From: Neurospora intermedia
Taxonomy: Eukaryota > Ascomycota > Sordariomycetes > Sordariales > Sordariaceae
Length of the DNA: 64,000 nt
Assembly: GCA_037102815.1 (NCBI GenBank)
Contig: BTPP01000008.1
Coordinates: 434,001 to 498,000, forward strand
Reading direction: 5' to 3'
Under the pieces are notes generated by a model that worked only from the letters and a program-made list of their open reading frames with translations, was not told the origin of the DNA and made no database searches. Position 1 is the first letter of the stretch. Every line of letters begins with the position of its first letter. Both the position numbers and the translations under genes were made by a program. Shown one piece after another: positions 22,972-32,390 of the stretch.

Positions 22972-25568
22972 AGTTGCTGTTGTGCTTTATAATAATTGAA
23001 AGAGTTGATGAGTTGTAAACGGAGTTACGCAAAAGCGAGTAAGAAGAGTCAAAGACAATAGATGGTTTGTGATGGTAAGGGTAACACTGAGGGCCGGAAT
23101 ATGAAGAAGTGAATATGACTGAGAGACCAACGCCGGGGGAAAAAAATCCTATAAGGCAAAGGCGAAGTACAAACGGCCCACAAAAGAAATTTTGGAGTGT
23201 TCCACTTGCATGGCTACTCCGTTCTTTTTTGGTCCAGCCTTCCCAGCTCTTGGGTCCAACCTCGGCGTGCTTGGGCAGGCATTACACGACGGGGGTTAGG
23301 GTTAGCCACAGCCTTCCAACCCTTTTTAGGTCCTCAAGAACCGTCCAGGGTGTTTGTATTGATAATTCTCTGCTTATTGAAGGCAAGGGAAACGGTGATC
23401 AGGTGAATATCTTCTGTTGTATATAGTGTTAAAGCAGTAAAGGGGGTTGTGCGTAACATTTCCCTTTGTGGTGGGCCATACATCATAATCTGGGCTTTGG
23501 GTGGTCTCAAAGTGCCCACAACACCATGCCCTGAACCTCTGAATCAATACTTGAGGAGTGAGAGGAAGTCTGAAAATCTTTAAATGTGCAATATAGGGCA
23601 ATGTATTCTTCACTACGCGAGTCTCTCGACGACAGTGGTACTGGCGTTGCAAAGTGAACAGACACCAGGGTGAGACAACATGCCGCCGCCGGTAGTTCCA
23701 TCTTGAAGGCCCATGAAGTTGTGGCCTACTGATTATGGACATCCTGAGTTTTCGTGTGTGTCTTGATCCCTGATTCGGTCCCTCAGCAGCGCCATTTGCT
23801 TTTCGCTGAAGGGACAGGCATACCACTTGGTGTGCGCAGTATTCTTGCGTCTAACTCTCGAAAGCATAGTACTATATATCAGAAAATCTTGGACCTACAT
23901 AGAGTAAAGAGTGAGAAGAGAGGACGCGCAACAATGGTTGCAAACGATAATGGAATTTGATGACAGGCTTGACAAGAATATTTCAATTGAATGTCTTGCG
24001 TGAGTGCCTGTTGAGGAGTAGTTACGGCCTTGCTGAGACGGAATTTGACACGCTGATCACTATGCCTTCGAGGGAAAGGCAGGTATTGCGCAACCCATGG
24101 GATTGAAAGGCATTCGTAGCCCTCGGCTGGGTTGAATGGGACGAAGGCTGTATGTTATTTTAGGCGTGGAAGGTCGCCAACTGAAGTGCAAATGCCGGAG
24201 ACGCGACATCAGGTCGGCAGGTAAGAAGAGCGTTTGCTGCTGGCAATCGAGCCGTCCCTGATGGCGATAGAACGTGGGCGCGCCAACGCCAACAACATGG
24301 AACTTTCCCGTACGCGCTTACGACGGCTCGAAAGAGCACCTACCGACGAACGGATCGGTGGGTTGCCATGTACTCTTCTTCCCGTCCCTGGTAGATGACG
24401 AGTACACGATCGTATCTGAGACTGGCATATAAGATGGTGCAAGTAGGCAGAACTTGGATAAGAGGTCAGACTTGTGGTGGTGAGCCAACAGGTTGGCGAG
24501 CTAAAGTGAAGCGAGGGAGCGGTTCAAATCTGACGGGAGAAGCAAACAAGTTCAGTGTTGGGGAAGAAGATAACTGGAAGCGGAAAACAATTCACACGGA
24601 AAGAAAGAAAGAATGGGAACCAAAATTCACGATCTGCAGTCACGCTCCACCAGCCCCACACCTACGTGGGGCATTGCCGCTTTTAAGGTTATCGTTATCA
24701 GTGCACTCTGGGGTGGGGATGGCGTTCGTCCCGTCTGGAAGGAAGACAACATGATTCAGGTGATTAGAGTGATGTCAGTTTGACTGGTCTCACCGTCCCA
24801 GCTCACAGCTTGCGACTTGTCTACCTTCCACTACGTATCTAGCAGTTTGCCTGGACAAAATCCATGGCGTGCGTGTTTCGAAGGGGAACGCCGCCATCAT
24901 GAGCAGAATCTCAGGTGGTAATGAAGCGTCTGGATTGCTTGCATAGGCCATACTGAAGCAAGTACTATTGGTGCAGTGCAGTTAGAAATTGAACACCCAT
25001 AGACTGTCAAACAGGAGAACACGGGCTGCCACTGCTAGGCAACACATGGCACAGCTATAGAACTCGGGGTATTGGTGGCTTGCTGATATTATTATTTGAC
25101 TGTTGGTGGACTCCAGTTGCGAGACTAGAGTATTCGTCCCCACAGTTTGCTTCCTGGCTGAAAAACGACCATGAGTTCCTTGGCCATCAGCACGTCTCGA
25201 GACTCCGTCTTCCAGCACACAGGTCAAGAATGATGTGACTTCGGGACACATCTCACATCATCCCTTGACCAAAAAAAAGTCCTAGGCGGAGAAACTGTGT
25301 AGAGAAAAGTTGCGAGGAAAACGGTGGCAGCATTGGTAGATAGAAACCGCAGACGAAACGCCCCAAAGATGGTATTGTGTTCGTTTCCCGCACCCGACCA
25401 TCCGTGTCCATTGTACATGTACCTCAAAGACCAACTTTCCCGTGCCAACATCGAAGCCAGTCCGTTGACTTCGACGCTACGACACGGCAAACCCATGCAA
25501 GACCAGTCAAGAAAACCAGTGCCGGCTTCGCAACCTCGCTACCACCGCATTCTTCCCATGGAAGGCGT
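22972..25568. other. Spacer between the RRM and eL42 genes, no gene seen
   Basis: About 2.6 kb. The first 400 bp are the promoter side of the RRM gene. Longer frames, such as 23374-23826 (-) and 24395-24754 (+), have no motif and no coherent splice pattern. No tRNA fold was found around the GTTCAAATC at about 24522. Confidence 0.45.
23292..23305 (+). promoter_or_regulatory. Telomere-like GGGTTAGGGTTAG box
   Basis: Two head-to-tail TTAGGG-type units upstream of the two-RRM gene; on that gene's strand this reads CTAACCCTAACCC. AACCCTAA boxes of this kind occur in fungal ribosomal-protein and related promoters and are candidate sites for Myb-like TTAGGG-binding factors. Function here is inferred. 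Confidence 0.4.
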
Positions 25569-26547
25569 TTAGAAGACGAGAGCAGCGCCCTTGGTCTTCT
25601 TGTCACCACTGTTGTTACAAACAAGTCAGAACCAGTTCATCAGAGTACATTTTATAGGCCAAGAAGACACCGCATCATCGGCGATCGATCGTGGGATATC
25701 GTAAGATGATGTCGCAGTGGCGCAGCTTGACGATGGATCTGAGCAGAGCGGTATTTCGACTGGGTGATGCCAGGCTGGAAGCTGTATCGCGGCATGTTTC
25801 TTTTGTTGTTTCTGTCGATGCTTCCTCCACAGTACCCATTTTGCTGCTAGGCACGAAACCCAATTTTGGCGATACTCCTGATAGTCGTTGATGAATATCG
25901 AGCAAACAGCAGCTGTCTGGCACACCGGTCGTCCACACCTTTCCCCAGCATAACATGGCTTCGAATGCAATGCGGAGTCGTTCATGTCGCGTCGAGCTCT
26001 GTCGGTAATCGCCATCGTGTGGTTTCGGTCTCGCGGCCGGCAGGGCAGTTATTGCAGTTCATCGTCTCGCAGTTTGGCGGCGGAAATAGTCACTCATGTC
26101 GCGCAATGTCGCAAATCCCAGATTCCGGTGATGATGATGATGCCGTGTCTTCTGGATCCCAACCATTTCAATCATTAAATAGGAAAAACTTACCCGAGCT
26201 CGAAGTGCTTGCAGCGCTTGAGGGGAAGCTGCTTCTTCTGCTTGCAGACGGAGCACTCCTGTAAATTCACCATTTTTAGCCCCAATCCCTCAAAGTCTTG
26301 AGATTCTCGATTCCTGTTCGGGCTCCCGTACCAGTCTGAGGACGACCTTCTTGGTGGTCTTCGCCTTCTTGTGGAAGACGGGCTTGGTCTGACCACCGTA
26401 ACCGGACTGCTTGCGGTCGTAACGGCGCTTTCCCTGAGCGAAAGCCGAAGCCTTGCCGGCCTTGTACTGGGTGACCTTGTGAAGGGTGTGCTTGCCGCAA
26501 GAGCGGCCAGCGCAGTAGGTCTTGCGGGTCTTGGGTACGTTGACCAT
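25569..26547 (-). CDS. RPL42: 60S ribosomal protein eL42 (L44/L36a)
   Basis: Component of the large ribosomal subunit near the E site. Three exons are rebuilt as 26547-26332, 26258-26194 and 25608-25569, giving 106 residues, the exact family length. The start [12 protein letters not shown] and the joined sequences [14 protein letters not shown] and [16 protein letters not shown] match the family across both introns. Zinc-site cysteines are C12, C17, C74 and C77. Residue 56 is proline ([11 protein letters not shown]), the form associated with cycloheximide sensitivity. Intron 1 is 73 nt; intron 2 is 585 nt (26193-25609), the longest assigned in this window. A long intron in a ribosomal-protein gene is a classical home for a snoRNA, but I found no convincing C/D box pair. 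Confidence 0.96.
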
Positions 26548-27746
26548 TTTTGCGATTCGGACGTCGGTCGTTGATGTGTGAGGTCGAAGATCGTACGCTG
26601 ACCAGCTTCGGCTTGGATTTTTTGCCCACCTTGACAAATTTGGGTGGTGCTGCGTGTGCCCTGTGTGCCTGGTCTGTGCGCAATGCGGAAGAATTGCTCT
26701 CCGTGGCTCCGCGCCGTCGTTTTGCGAACCCGCTTATCTTATCCACTCTCGCCCACTTGTACATATCAGCCAATGGTGTGCAATTGCAGTGCTGCTACAA
26801 CTGCCTGCCGCCTCCTGTGTTGAACTTCCCGTCTAGTTCAACGACGAGCGAAAGGCAACTCGGAAAGGCAACTCGATTCCACTTCCCTCCCAAACGGGTA
26901 CATTTCTTCATTCCTCGTTACCACGGACGGGATGGATGTTACAAATTGACCCAAACACCTCGCGCGATGGTCTTGATCCTTGCACAGTTTTCACAGTTTT
27001 CCCTGTTTTTCTCTTTGTTCCCGGACTTCGACCCGGTTCTTCCAGCAAAGAACGACACTTTGCGACTCCGTTCAAGATCGGAGAGGGAATCTCTGGTTTA
27101 CATGTCCTTCCTACAGTAGCTCACTACAACCTGGATGTTAAGATCGAACTCATCATACCGCACCGTTTCTCCATCGCTACCTTCGGCATTCTGAGGGAGA
27201 ATCCAAGTTCATTAACACTCAACTGCAGCGAAGCTAAAGTTATGCTTGTCCCTCGATCATGTTCTCCTACCTCGCTCGCACTTCGTACAGGGCTGTTTCC
27301 ATCGTTGAATGGCTGAAAAGTCCATACCTACAGCACCACCCTAGTTTACCTCTTTTTATTTGACGTCTCCGGCCACGATGCCTCACGTCCCTTGCTTTAC
27401 AGCCATATCCATCAAAGAATATGCTTCAACGTGACGGGGCAGTACCCTTTGTGAGATCCCGTTCCAACAATCGACCAGGGGGGGTACCGTCTCGTGCGAC
27501 ATCCGGATGGAGAAGACCACTATCAGAAGTGTTTTGGGGTCTGTTGCGTACCTCAAGGAGAAACATATGTAAGTTGCAAGCATCCTCGAGCCCACAAATC
27601 CATGCTATCATCGTACCTCTTCGAAGCTTCTTGTGTGTCCATCCAAGGTTGAGGCTCTTTCCACGCCAAGCATCCAGTCATCTCGGAACCCCCCAACACA
27701 ACAAGAGCATCTTGACGAGTCGATCAAGATCGAGACGCACACAACC
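26548..27746. other. Divergent promoter region between eL42 and the surface-protein gene
   Basis: Shared upstream region of two divergent genes. No AACCCTAA box was found near the eL42 start. A 189-codon frame at 26550-27119 (+) runs antisense to the eL42 promoter and leader and has no protein character. Pyrimidine-rich stretches near 26985-27025 fit a core-promoter or leader context. Confidence 0.45.
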
Positions 27747-28877
27747 ATGCCTCCTCAAATATTGGTGCCAACAACGGTGCCAACGGCAGTTACTCCTCTC
27801 GCCAAGTTGGTGGTCACCTCTTTCCCTCGCGTCCCGCTGACGACTCAGTTCGACCTGCCGGATGACTGCTACGGCGTCCAGTCGGACGATGTCTATCTCA
27901 TCGATCAACATACGAGCTGCCTTCCGAGTGGTTGGTCTCCCGCCGAAACCGCTTTTTTCTCGCCCGGTCTGATATGCCCGGAGGGCTACACCAGCGCATG
28001 CCATGACAACGGCGGAGTTGCTACGATTACGACGGTAACCTGCTGCCCACAGCGCGGAGATGTCGCACTTACATGCGTCGTCGAACCCACGGAGCTCGCC
28101 TCGTCATCGAGCAACTATAATTGCAGATGGGAGGCACCGGCGGCAGGTTTCACTACCGATGTTACGAAGTCGCCAAACGGCAAGACAATTACAGAACATG
28201 TGACGCTCAAAAGCCCTGATGCTCTAAACGGTTATGGTGTTCGCATGGTTTACCAGTCAACCGATAAGTTGACGACCGGCATGACCGGCACCCCAACGGC
28301 TAACGAGACATCGGGAGCGACCTTTGCAAAGACCACTGCTTCTTCTTCTACTTCTTCTTCTGCTTCTTCGTCTGCTACTTCAGTGTCTGGTTCCTCAAAC
28401 ACGACCATTTCAACGACGGCCGTTGTGGTGATCGCCGTCTGTATCACAGTGGTCATATGTGCGTTCCTAGCATCTTTGTTTCTCTGGTGGCAAAGACGTT
28501 CGCAACCTCAACATACGAGCGGTCCAGGCCCAGATGCTCCAAGCTCTACCGCTCCGGCCCCGAAATCACCATTACACTCGAATGCCCCAGCCCAAGTCAT
28601 CCCACCGTCATCCGTATCGACTTCTGACCGTATTCCACATGTGAGCATGCAAGGTTCAACGTGGCATCCGATGCCGCCTTCACCGCTACCACAAGGTCCC
28701 TTTCCTTATCCTGTTAGCAAGTTGATACTGGATCATCAAGATGATGTCGAGAAAAGAAACAAACATACAGAAATAAGCAACTTCAGGGCCAGCGATACTA
28801 CTACAGCCTTTGATATCAACAACGCCGTTGAGTTACCCGTCCGGTCATCGGCCAGTGAACTTCCATCACCTCGTTGA
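27747..28877 (+). CDS. Single-pass surface protein with cysteine-rich ectodomain
   Basis: The chosen start is the ATG at 27747 (CACAACC context), giving 376 residues; the frame is also open upstream from 27633. A cysteine-rich region (about residues 20-130) contains DLPDDCYG, LICPEGYTSAC, VTCCPQRGDVALTC and NYNCRW. A Ser/Thr-rich stalk (about 180-220), likely O-glycosylated, leads to one hydrophobic helix (about 223-248, VVVIAVCITVVICAF) followed by WWQRR and a proline-rich cytoplasmic tail. The layout is common among fungal receptor-like or Mid2-like wall sensors. No N-terminal signal peptide is visible, so either an upstream exon is missing or the protein inserts by its internal helix. No specific function is assigned. 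Confidence 0.7.
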   Translation: MPPQILVPTTVPTAVTPLAKLVVTSFPRVPLTTQFDLPDDCYGVQSDDVYLIDQHTSCLPSGWSPAETAFFSPGLICPEGYTSACHDNGGVATITTVTCCPQRGDVALTCVVEPTELASSSSNYNCRWEAPAAGFTTDVTKSPNGKTITEHVTLKSPDALNGYGVRMVYQSTDKLTTGMTGTPTANETSGATFAKTTASSSTSSSASSSATSVSGSSNTTISTTAVVVIAVCITVVICAFLASLFLWWQRRSQPQHTSGPGPDAPSSTAPAPKSPLHSNAPAQVIPPSSVSTSDRIPHVSMQGSTWHPMPPSPLPQGPFPYPVSKLILDHQDDVEKRNKHTEISNFRASDTTTAFDINNAVELPVRSSASELPSPR

Positions 28878-29521
28878 GCAAGGAGATATACTGTAGCCAC
28901 GTCTGCGTTGTGAGATCACAGACGCTGTTTTGTCAGGTGTGCAGAGACGGGTTGTATCAGCTTTGCATGGACATTTACGGGTCCGGCGCAATATCAAGCT
29001 GGTTGGAGTTTGTGTTAGTTCCTACCCTTACCTTTGTCGGACCTCAAATGATACTTTTTTTTATCCATCGTTGCTGCGATACCCATAGATCTCGTTACCG
29101 GCGCAAATCCGTCAGAAATATCCGCTTGCTTGCCTACGATATTCGCTTTCACTGATCAAGGTCCGCCTCGGCAAGGCAAAATCCGGGACTGCGATCTCGA
29201 AGACGCTGTTTAATGATATCACGGATCCTTGCCTTCTTTCTATCGTGCATGTCAATTATGCGTTCCATCTCTACCTCAGTATCCAACCGACCCGTTGAGT
29301 GTGCTGGGGTGCTGCAGGATGAAGTTCTGGCTTGGCGCTGCCGGACTGACAACTTATCCAGACCACCCGGGAAAATGTCCAGACTATCACCGTGCCCTCT
29401 TGCTGGTTCTCTGGACGTCCGATCGCAATTCCGTGTCGGACCCCCAATTCAGATTGCATCAAGACGCATCTTCTCATGTCGGTTCCCTGAAAATGTTTTC
29501 ACTACCGGGCATAAGCTCGGT
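28878..29521. other. Spacer, no gene seen
   Basis: Short frames on both strands without family motifs. The right edge leads into the inverted repeat listed next. Confidence 0.45.
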
Positions 29522-29849
29522 GCATATACCGTATAAACTCAGGGAGTTCGATTTCAGGTTCCCTGGAAATCAGGCATAATCTTTAAGCATACTGCAATAT
29601 TCATGCCCGCTAGAGGTTGTATGTACGACGGTGGTTTTGAATGTCTCCACCCTCCAGCGCCCTCGAAAAAACAGGTGGGAAAAGGCAGGGCATTAGTCAA
29701 ATCGAGGTTACAGTACTTCGGGGTAGCAACACGTCTTCCCCACCATTATTCGCGGGCATAAAGTGCACATATTTGGGCAGCATACTTACAGATTATGCCT
29801 GGTTTCCCTGAAACCAAAAAACGAACGCCCCGAGTCCATACGGTATGAG
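29522..29849. repeat. Large imperfect inverted repeat (fold-back element)
   Basis: The left arm (29522-29610) and the reverse complement of the right arm (29752-29849) share blocks in the same order: CATACCGTAT versus CATATACCGTAT, GTTTCAGGGAAACCAGG versus ATTTCAGGTTCCCTGG, an almost exact CAGGCATAATCT block, TAAG(C/T)AT(A/G)CTGC, and ATGCCCGC. A spacer of about 140 nt separates the arms. The arms are diverged, with small length changes, so the element is not recent. It could be a MITE-like or fold-back transposon remnant, or a promoter structure. The right arm ends only 7 bp before the TATAAAG of the SOD gene. Confidence 0.7.
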
Positions 29850-29855
29850 AAATTC

Positions 29856-29862
29856 TATAAAG
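29856..29862 (+). promoter_or_regulatory. TATA box of the secreted SOD gene
   Basis: TATAAAG, 91 bp upstream of the ATG at 29947, at a sensible distance for a core promoter with a short leader. It lies just outside the right arm of the inverted repeat. Confidence 0.55.
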
Positions 29863-29946
29863 CCCCGGCTTCTCGCACCTCTCCAAGACGGGACCTTAAC
29901 TTTATACTTAGATATCACCGACAGTGAACTCCAACACACCTGAACC

Positions 29947-30745
29947 ATGCACCTCCCTTCCGTCTTCGTCCTCATGGCCACTGCCACTCTTGCAGTCTGC
30001 CAGTCCAGCAACAACACAACAGGCAAACTAGGAGATGCTCGTCCAGTCCATAACAATCCCGTCATCGGCGAAGTCTGGATGGCAAAGTTCGATTCTCCTA
30101 CAGTCAAGGGTTTCGTGACCGCCGTCGCAAATACCGTTGGCGTCAACTACACCATTGACATTACGGGGCTTCCGGTAGAGCAGGGGCCGTTTAGTACGTA
30201 CACATTCCAGTCTTTCACCCCTCTCCTCCAGAAAAAAGAAAAAAAAGAAAATACCACATCATCCAACCCGATGAGCGATGTGTTTCATCAGGTCGAGTCA
30301 CTAACCCTACCTTCATCACTCATGTGTAGAATACCACGTCCACCTCCGCCCCGTTCCCTTTGACGGTAACTGCACCGACACAGCTGGCCATCTTGATTCG
30401 TACCTGCGCGGCGACAGTCCGCCATGCAACAGCGCGGCGCCTCAGACTTGCGAGGTTGGCGATCTTTCGGGGAAGTATGGAGTTGTGACCGGACCTAGCG
30501 TGTTGAAGAGGTGAGATATTCTACCTTTCTCCCATTGATTTTCATGCAAATAGCTATTGATGAGGTTTTGCTGTGATGGTGTTTGGTTGCTGGTCAGCTG
30601 ATGAAAATAAATTCTTTACAGCTTCAACGACCCTTATTCATCGCTTAATGTCACCAACTTGGGGTATATCGGAAATAGAGGGATTGTCTTTCATGATGCT
30701 AGTTCGGCGCGTATCACTTGTGCTACGTTGCAGAAGGCTGAGTGA
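29947..30745 (+). CDS. Secreted copper-only superoxide dismutase-like protein (SOD5 type)
   Basis: Predicted extracellular superoxide dismutase. Exons are 29947-30193, 30330-30510 and 30622-30745, with introns of 136 and 111 nt, giving 183 residues. A signal peptide covers about 1-18 (MHLPSVFVLMATATLAVC). Copper ligands are visible as His85 and His87 (KYHVH), His103 (TAGHLD) and His167 (IVFHDAS); Arg173 follows in ARITC. The spacing 2/16/64 is close to the 2/16/60 of Candida albicans Sod5. The zinc ligands of classical Cu/Zn SOD1 are not seen, as in Cu-only SODs. CTDTAGHLDSY and PQTCEVGDLSGKYG are family landmarks. Most relatives carry a Ser-rich tail and GPI site; here the protein stops 8 residues after Cys176, so it should be freely secreted. 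Confidence 0.85.
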
Positions 30746-31915
30746 GGAGGGTAGTTTGTTAGTGGCTACCTCTGTGGTTCACGGCTGGACTTTCCTTAGA
30801 ATTGATTCATGAAAAAAGGATCGATGTAATGCTGGTTTGAAATGACTAGGGCATAGAGGTAGTGTTAACTATTGGAGAACGTTATGAAAAAGGTCAAAGA
30901 AAATGGATAATCTTGCTCAATCACTCAGTCCCTATTCTTTAATCGTAAATCGTTGATACCAGATGCTTGCCAAAGTTCCGTCTTAAGTGACATTCAAGGC
31001 CATCGAAATATTTCGGTAATCTATTTCATAGTAAAAGATCGCACCGGGTATGGGTCACCATCGCTTCATATACAACATACCTCAAGCTCACGAGAAAACC
31101 TCCTATTGATAGATTGCAGTACAAAAATTACAAACGAGATAAGAAGCGAAAAAAAGACAAAAAGCTCGGCCGCCCAAGCCCCGGATTGAACACACCCTGA
31201 GGACCAGCTGCAAGACCTACGAGAACACCACGTATTTTCTGCCCCAGGACGGGCACTGCCGCGTCTGCTACTGGAGGTGTTGTAAGGTCCTGAAGTGCAG
31301 GCTTATATGGTTCCAGGAAAGGTTCGACCGCTGGCAAGCTGCACTGCGGCCAGTGCCCGTTTTTTGTTGGGGCAGCTTCGTGTGCAACCAATGACTTGAG
31401 TTGATTCGAGGGAAGACAAAAGTCAACCACCAGCTCACGTAATTCTCACAGCAGTAACAATACCTCTACTAATAGTATCATACCTATTCAATGTCGAGCT
31501 GGTTGTGCCTTCCGAAACGATCAAGCCGGAACGTTAGACGTTATATACCTAGAGGTAGTTGGATGTCCTTATCGATAAGACGTAGCCATCAGGGTCCCCA
31601 ACCATTCAACCCATGACGTCATGGCTTGCATTCCCAGAAGGCTTCCACTGCAGTGCCGTGGTCGCAGATAATCCCCTAACATTAACATATCCATGGCAGT
31701 CTCATCATTGGTCTCAGTCAGTTAGGGCTACTATGTATATCTCACTTCAGTTCTAATAATGCCAGAAATGCTTTTTACGAAGGGAACAACATCCGACGAG
31801 GGGATTCTGTCAACACACTCAAACCTCAACATGGCCACATTGCAGCACCGCTCTCTGCCGCCCTTTCCACTCCGCCTGGATTAAGTCATTCGCTGTGCTC
31901 TTAGGATCATGGTAC
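30746..31915. other. Spacer, no gene seen
   Basis: No convincing coding frame; a 100-codon frame at 31128-31430 (-) has no family resemblance. It contains the CRE-like palindrome listed next. Confidence 0.45.
31611..31624. promoter_or_regulatory. 14-bp palindrome with CRE/ATF core TGACGTCA
   Basis: CCATGACGTCATGG is perfectly palindromic over 14 bp and holds the full TGACGTCA site bound by ATF/CREB-type bZIP factors. No intact gene starts within 2 kb on either side, so any target is unclear. Confidence 0.5.
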
Positions 31916-32390
31916 TCAAACGAGAAGTTCTCGGTCCGCACAATCTACGCAGTCGTCCGCGGCCCTCTCCAATTGTCTTCGAAGCTCTGCTCCTCCAGGA
32001 CCGGAGCGCGCCCGTCTGACAAGGGCCAGGGTAATATCCATCAACACCGAACAGGAGTCCGGAGATATGTTGTAGTGTACCGTTATGTGAGGCTCCCAGC
32101 ACTTTCCGGACTTCAATGACTCCCATGACTTATTGATAGGTGTGCATGCGATTCAGGGAAACAGCGCCGTCAGCCCCGTGGCTATCTTTATGGTAGTTAT
32201 GATGAACCACAAGTACCACTTCATCCATCCACGGCTGAGCTGGAGCAGTGTGGTGGCGAAGCTTTTCTTGGCCCAAAATGGTTCAAATGGCGGAGAATGA
32301 GTCGGCCATATTGACAAGTAGCAGCAGGGGAGCCATGTTGCTGACCACATCGTGGGATCGGATTATTGGAGATGGTCCAAGGTGAAACAC
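31916..32390 (-). pseudogene. Relic of a Pth11-like seven-helix receptor gene
   Basis: The minus-strand translation reads FWAKKSFATTLLQLSRGW then MKWYLWFIITTIKIATG, followed after a stop by IACTPINKSWESLKSGKCW and EPHITVHYNIS, then MDITLAL. This is the helix 3-5 region of fungal Pth11-like receptors (compare the AKTSFA...WMKW...CTP...W...GxCW...YNI...MD pattern). One in-frame TGA replaces the Trp expected after TALFP. Upstream sequence (NMADSFSAI) continues in a shifted frame with another stop, and downstream similarity ends after MDITLAL. It is therefore broken in at least two places and lacks the rest of the receptor. G-to-A changes of this type are what RIP produces, but two sites are too few to claim it. 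Confidence 0.65.

Noticed and set aside
24500-24540. tRNA-like GTTCAAATC sequence
   Set aside because: No D-arm, anticodon stem or acceptor pairing could be drawn around it.
25630-25655. C/D snoRNA boxes in the eL42 long intron
   Set aside because: CTGATGA and CTGA on the sense strand lie only about a dozen bases apart, too close to hold a guide, and the C box deviates from RTGATGA.
28878-29155. 93-codon frame overlapping the end of the surface-protein gene
   Set aside because: It overlaps the stop region of the clear gene in another phase and shows no independent support.
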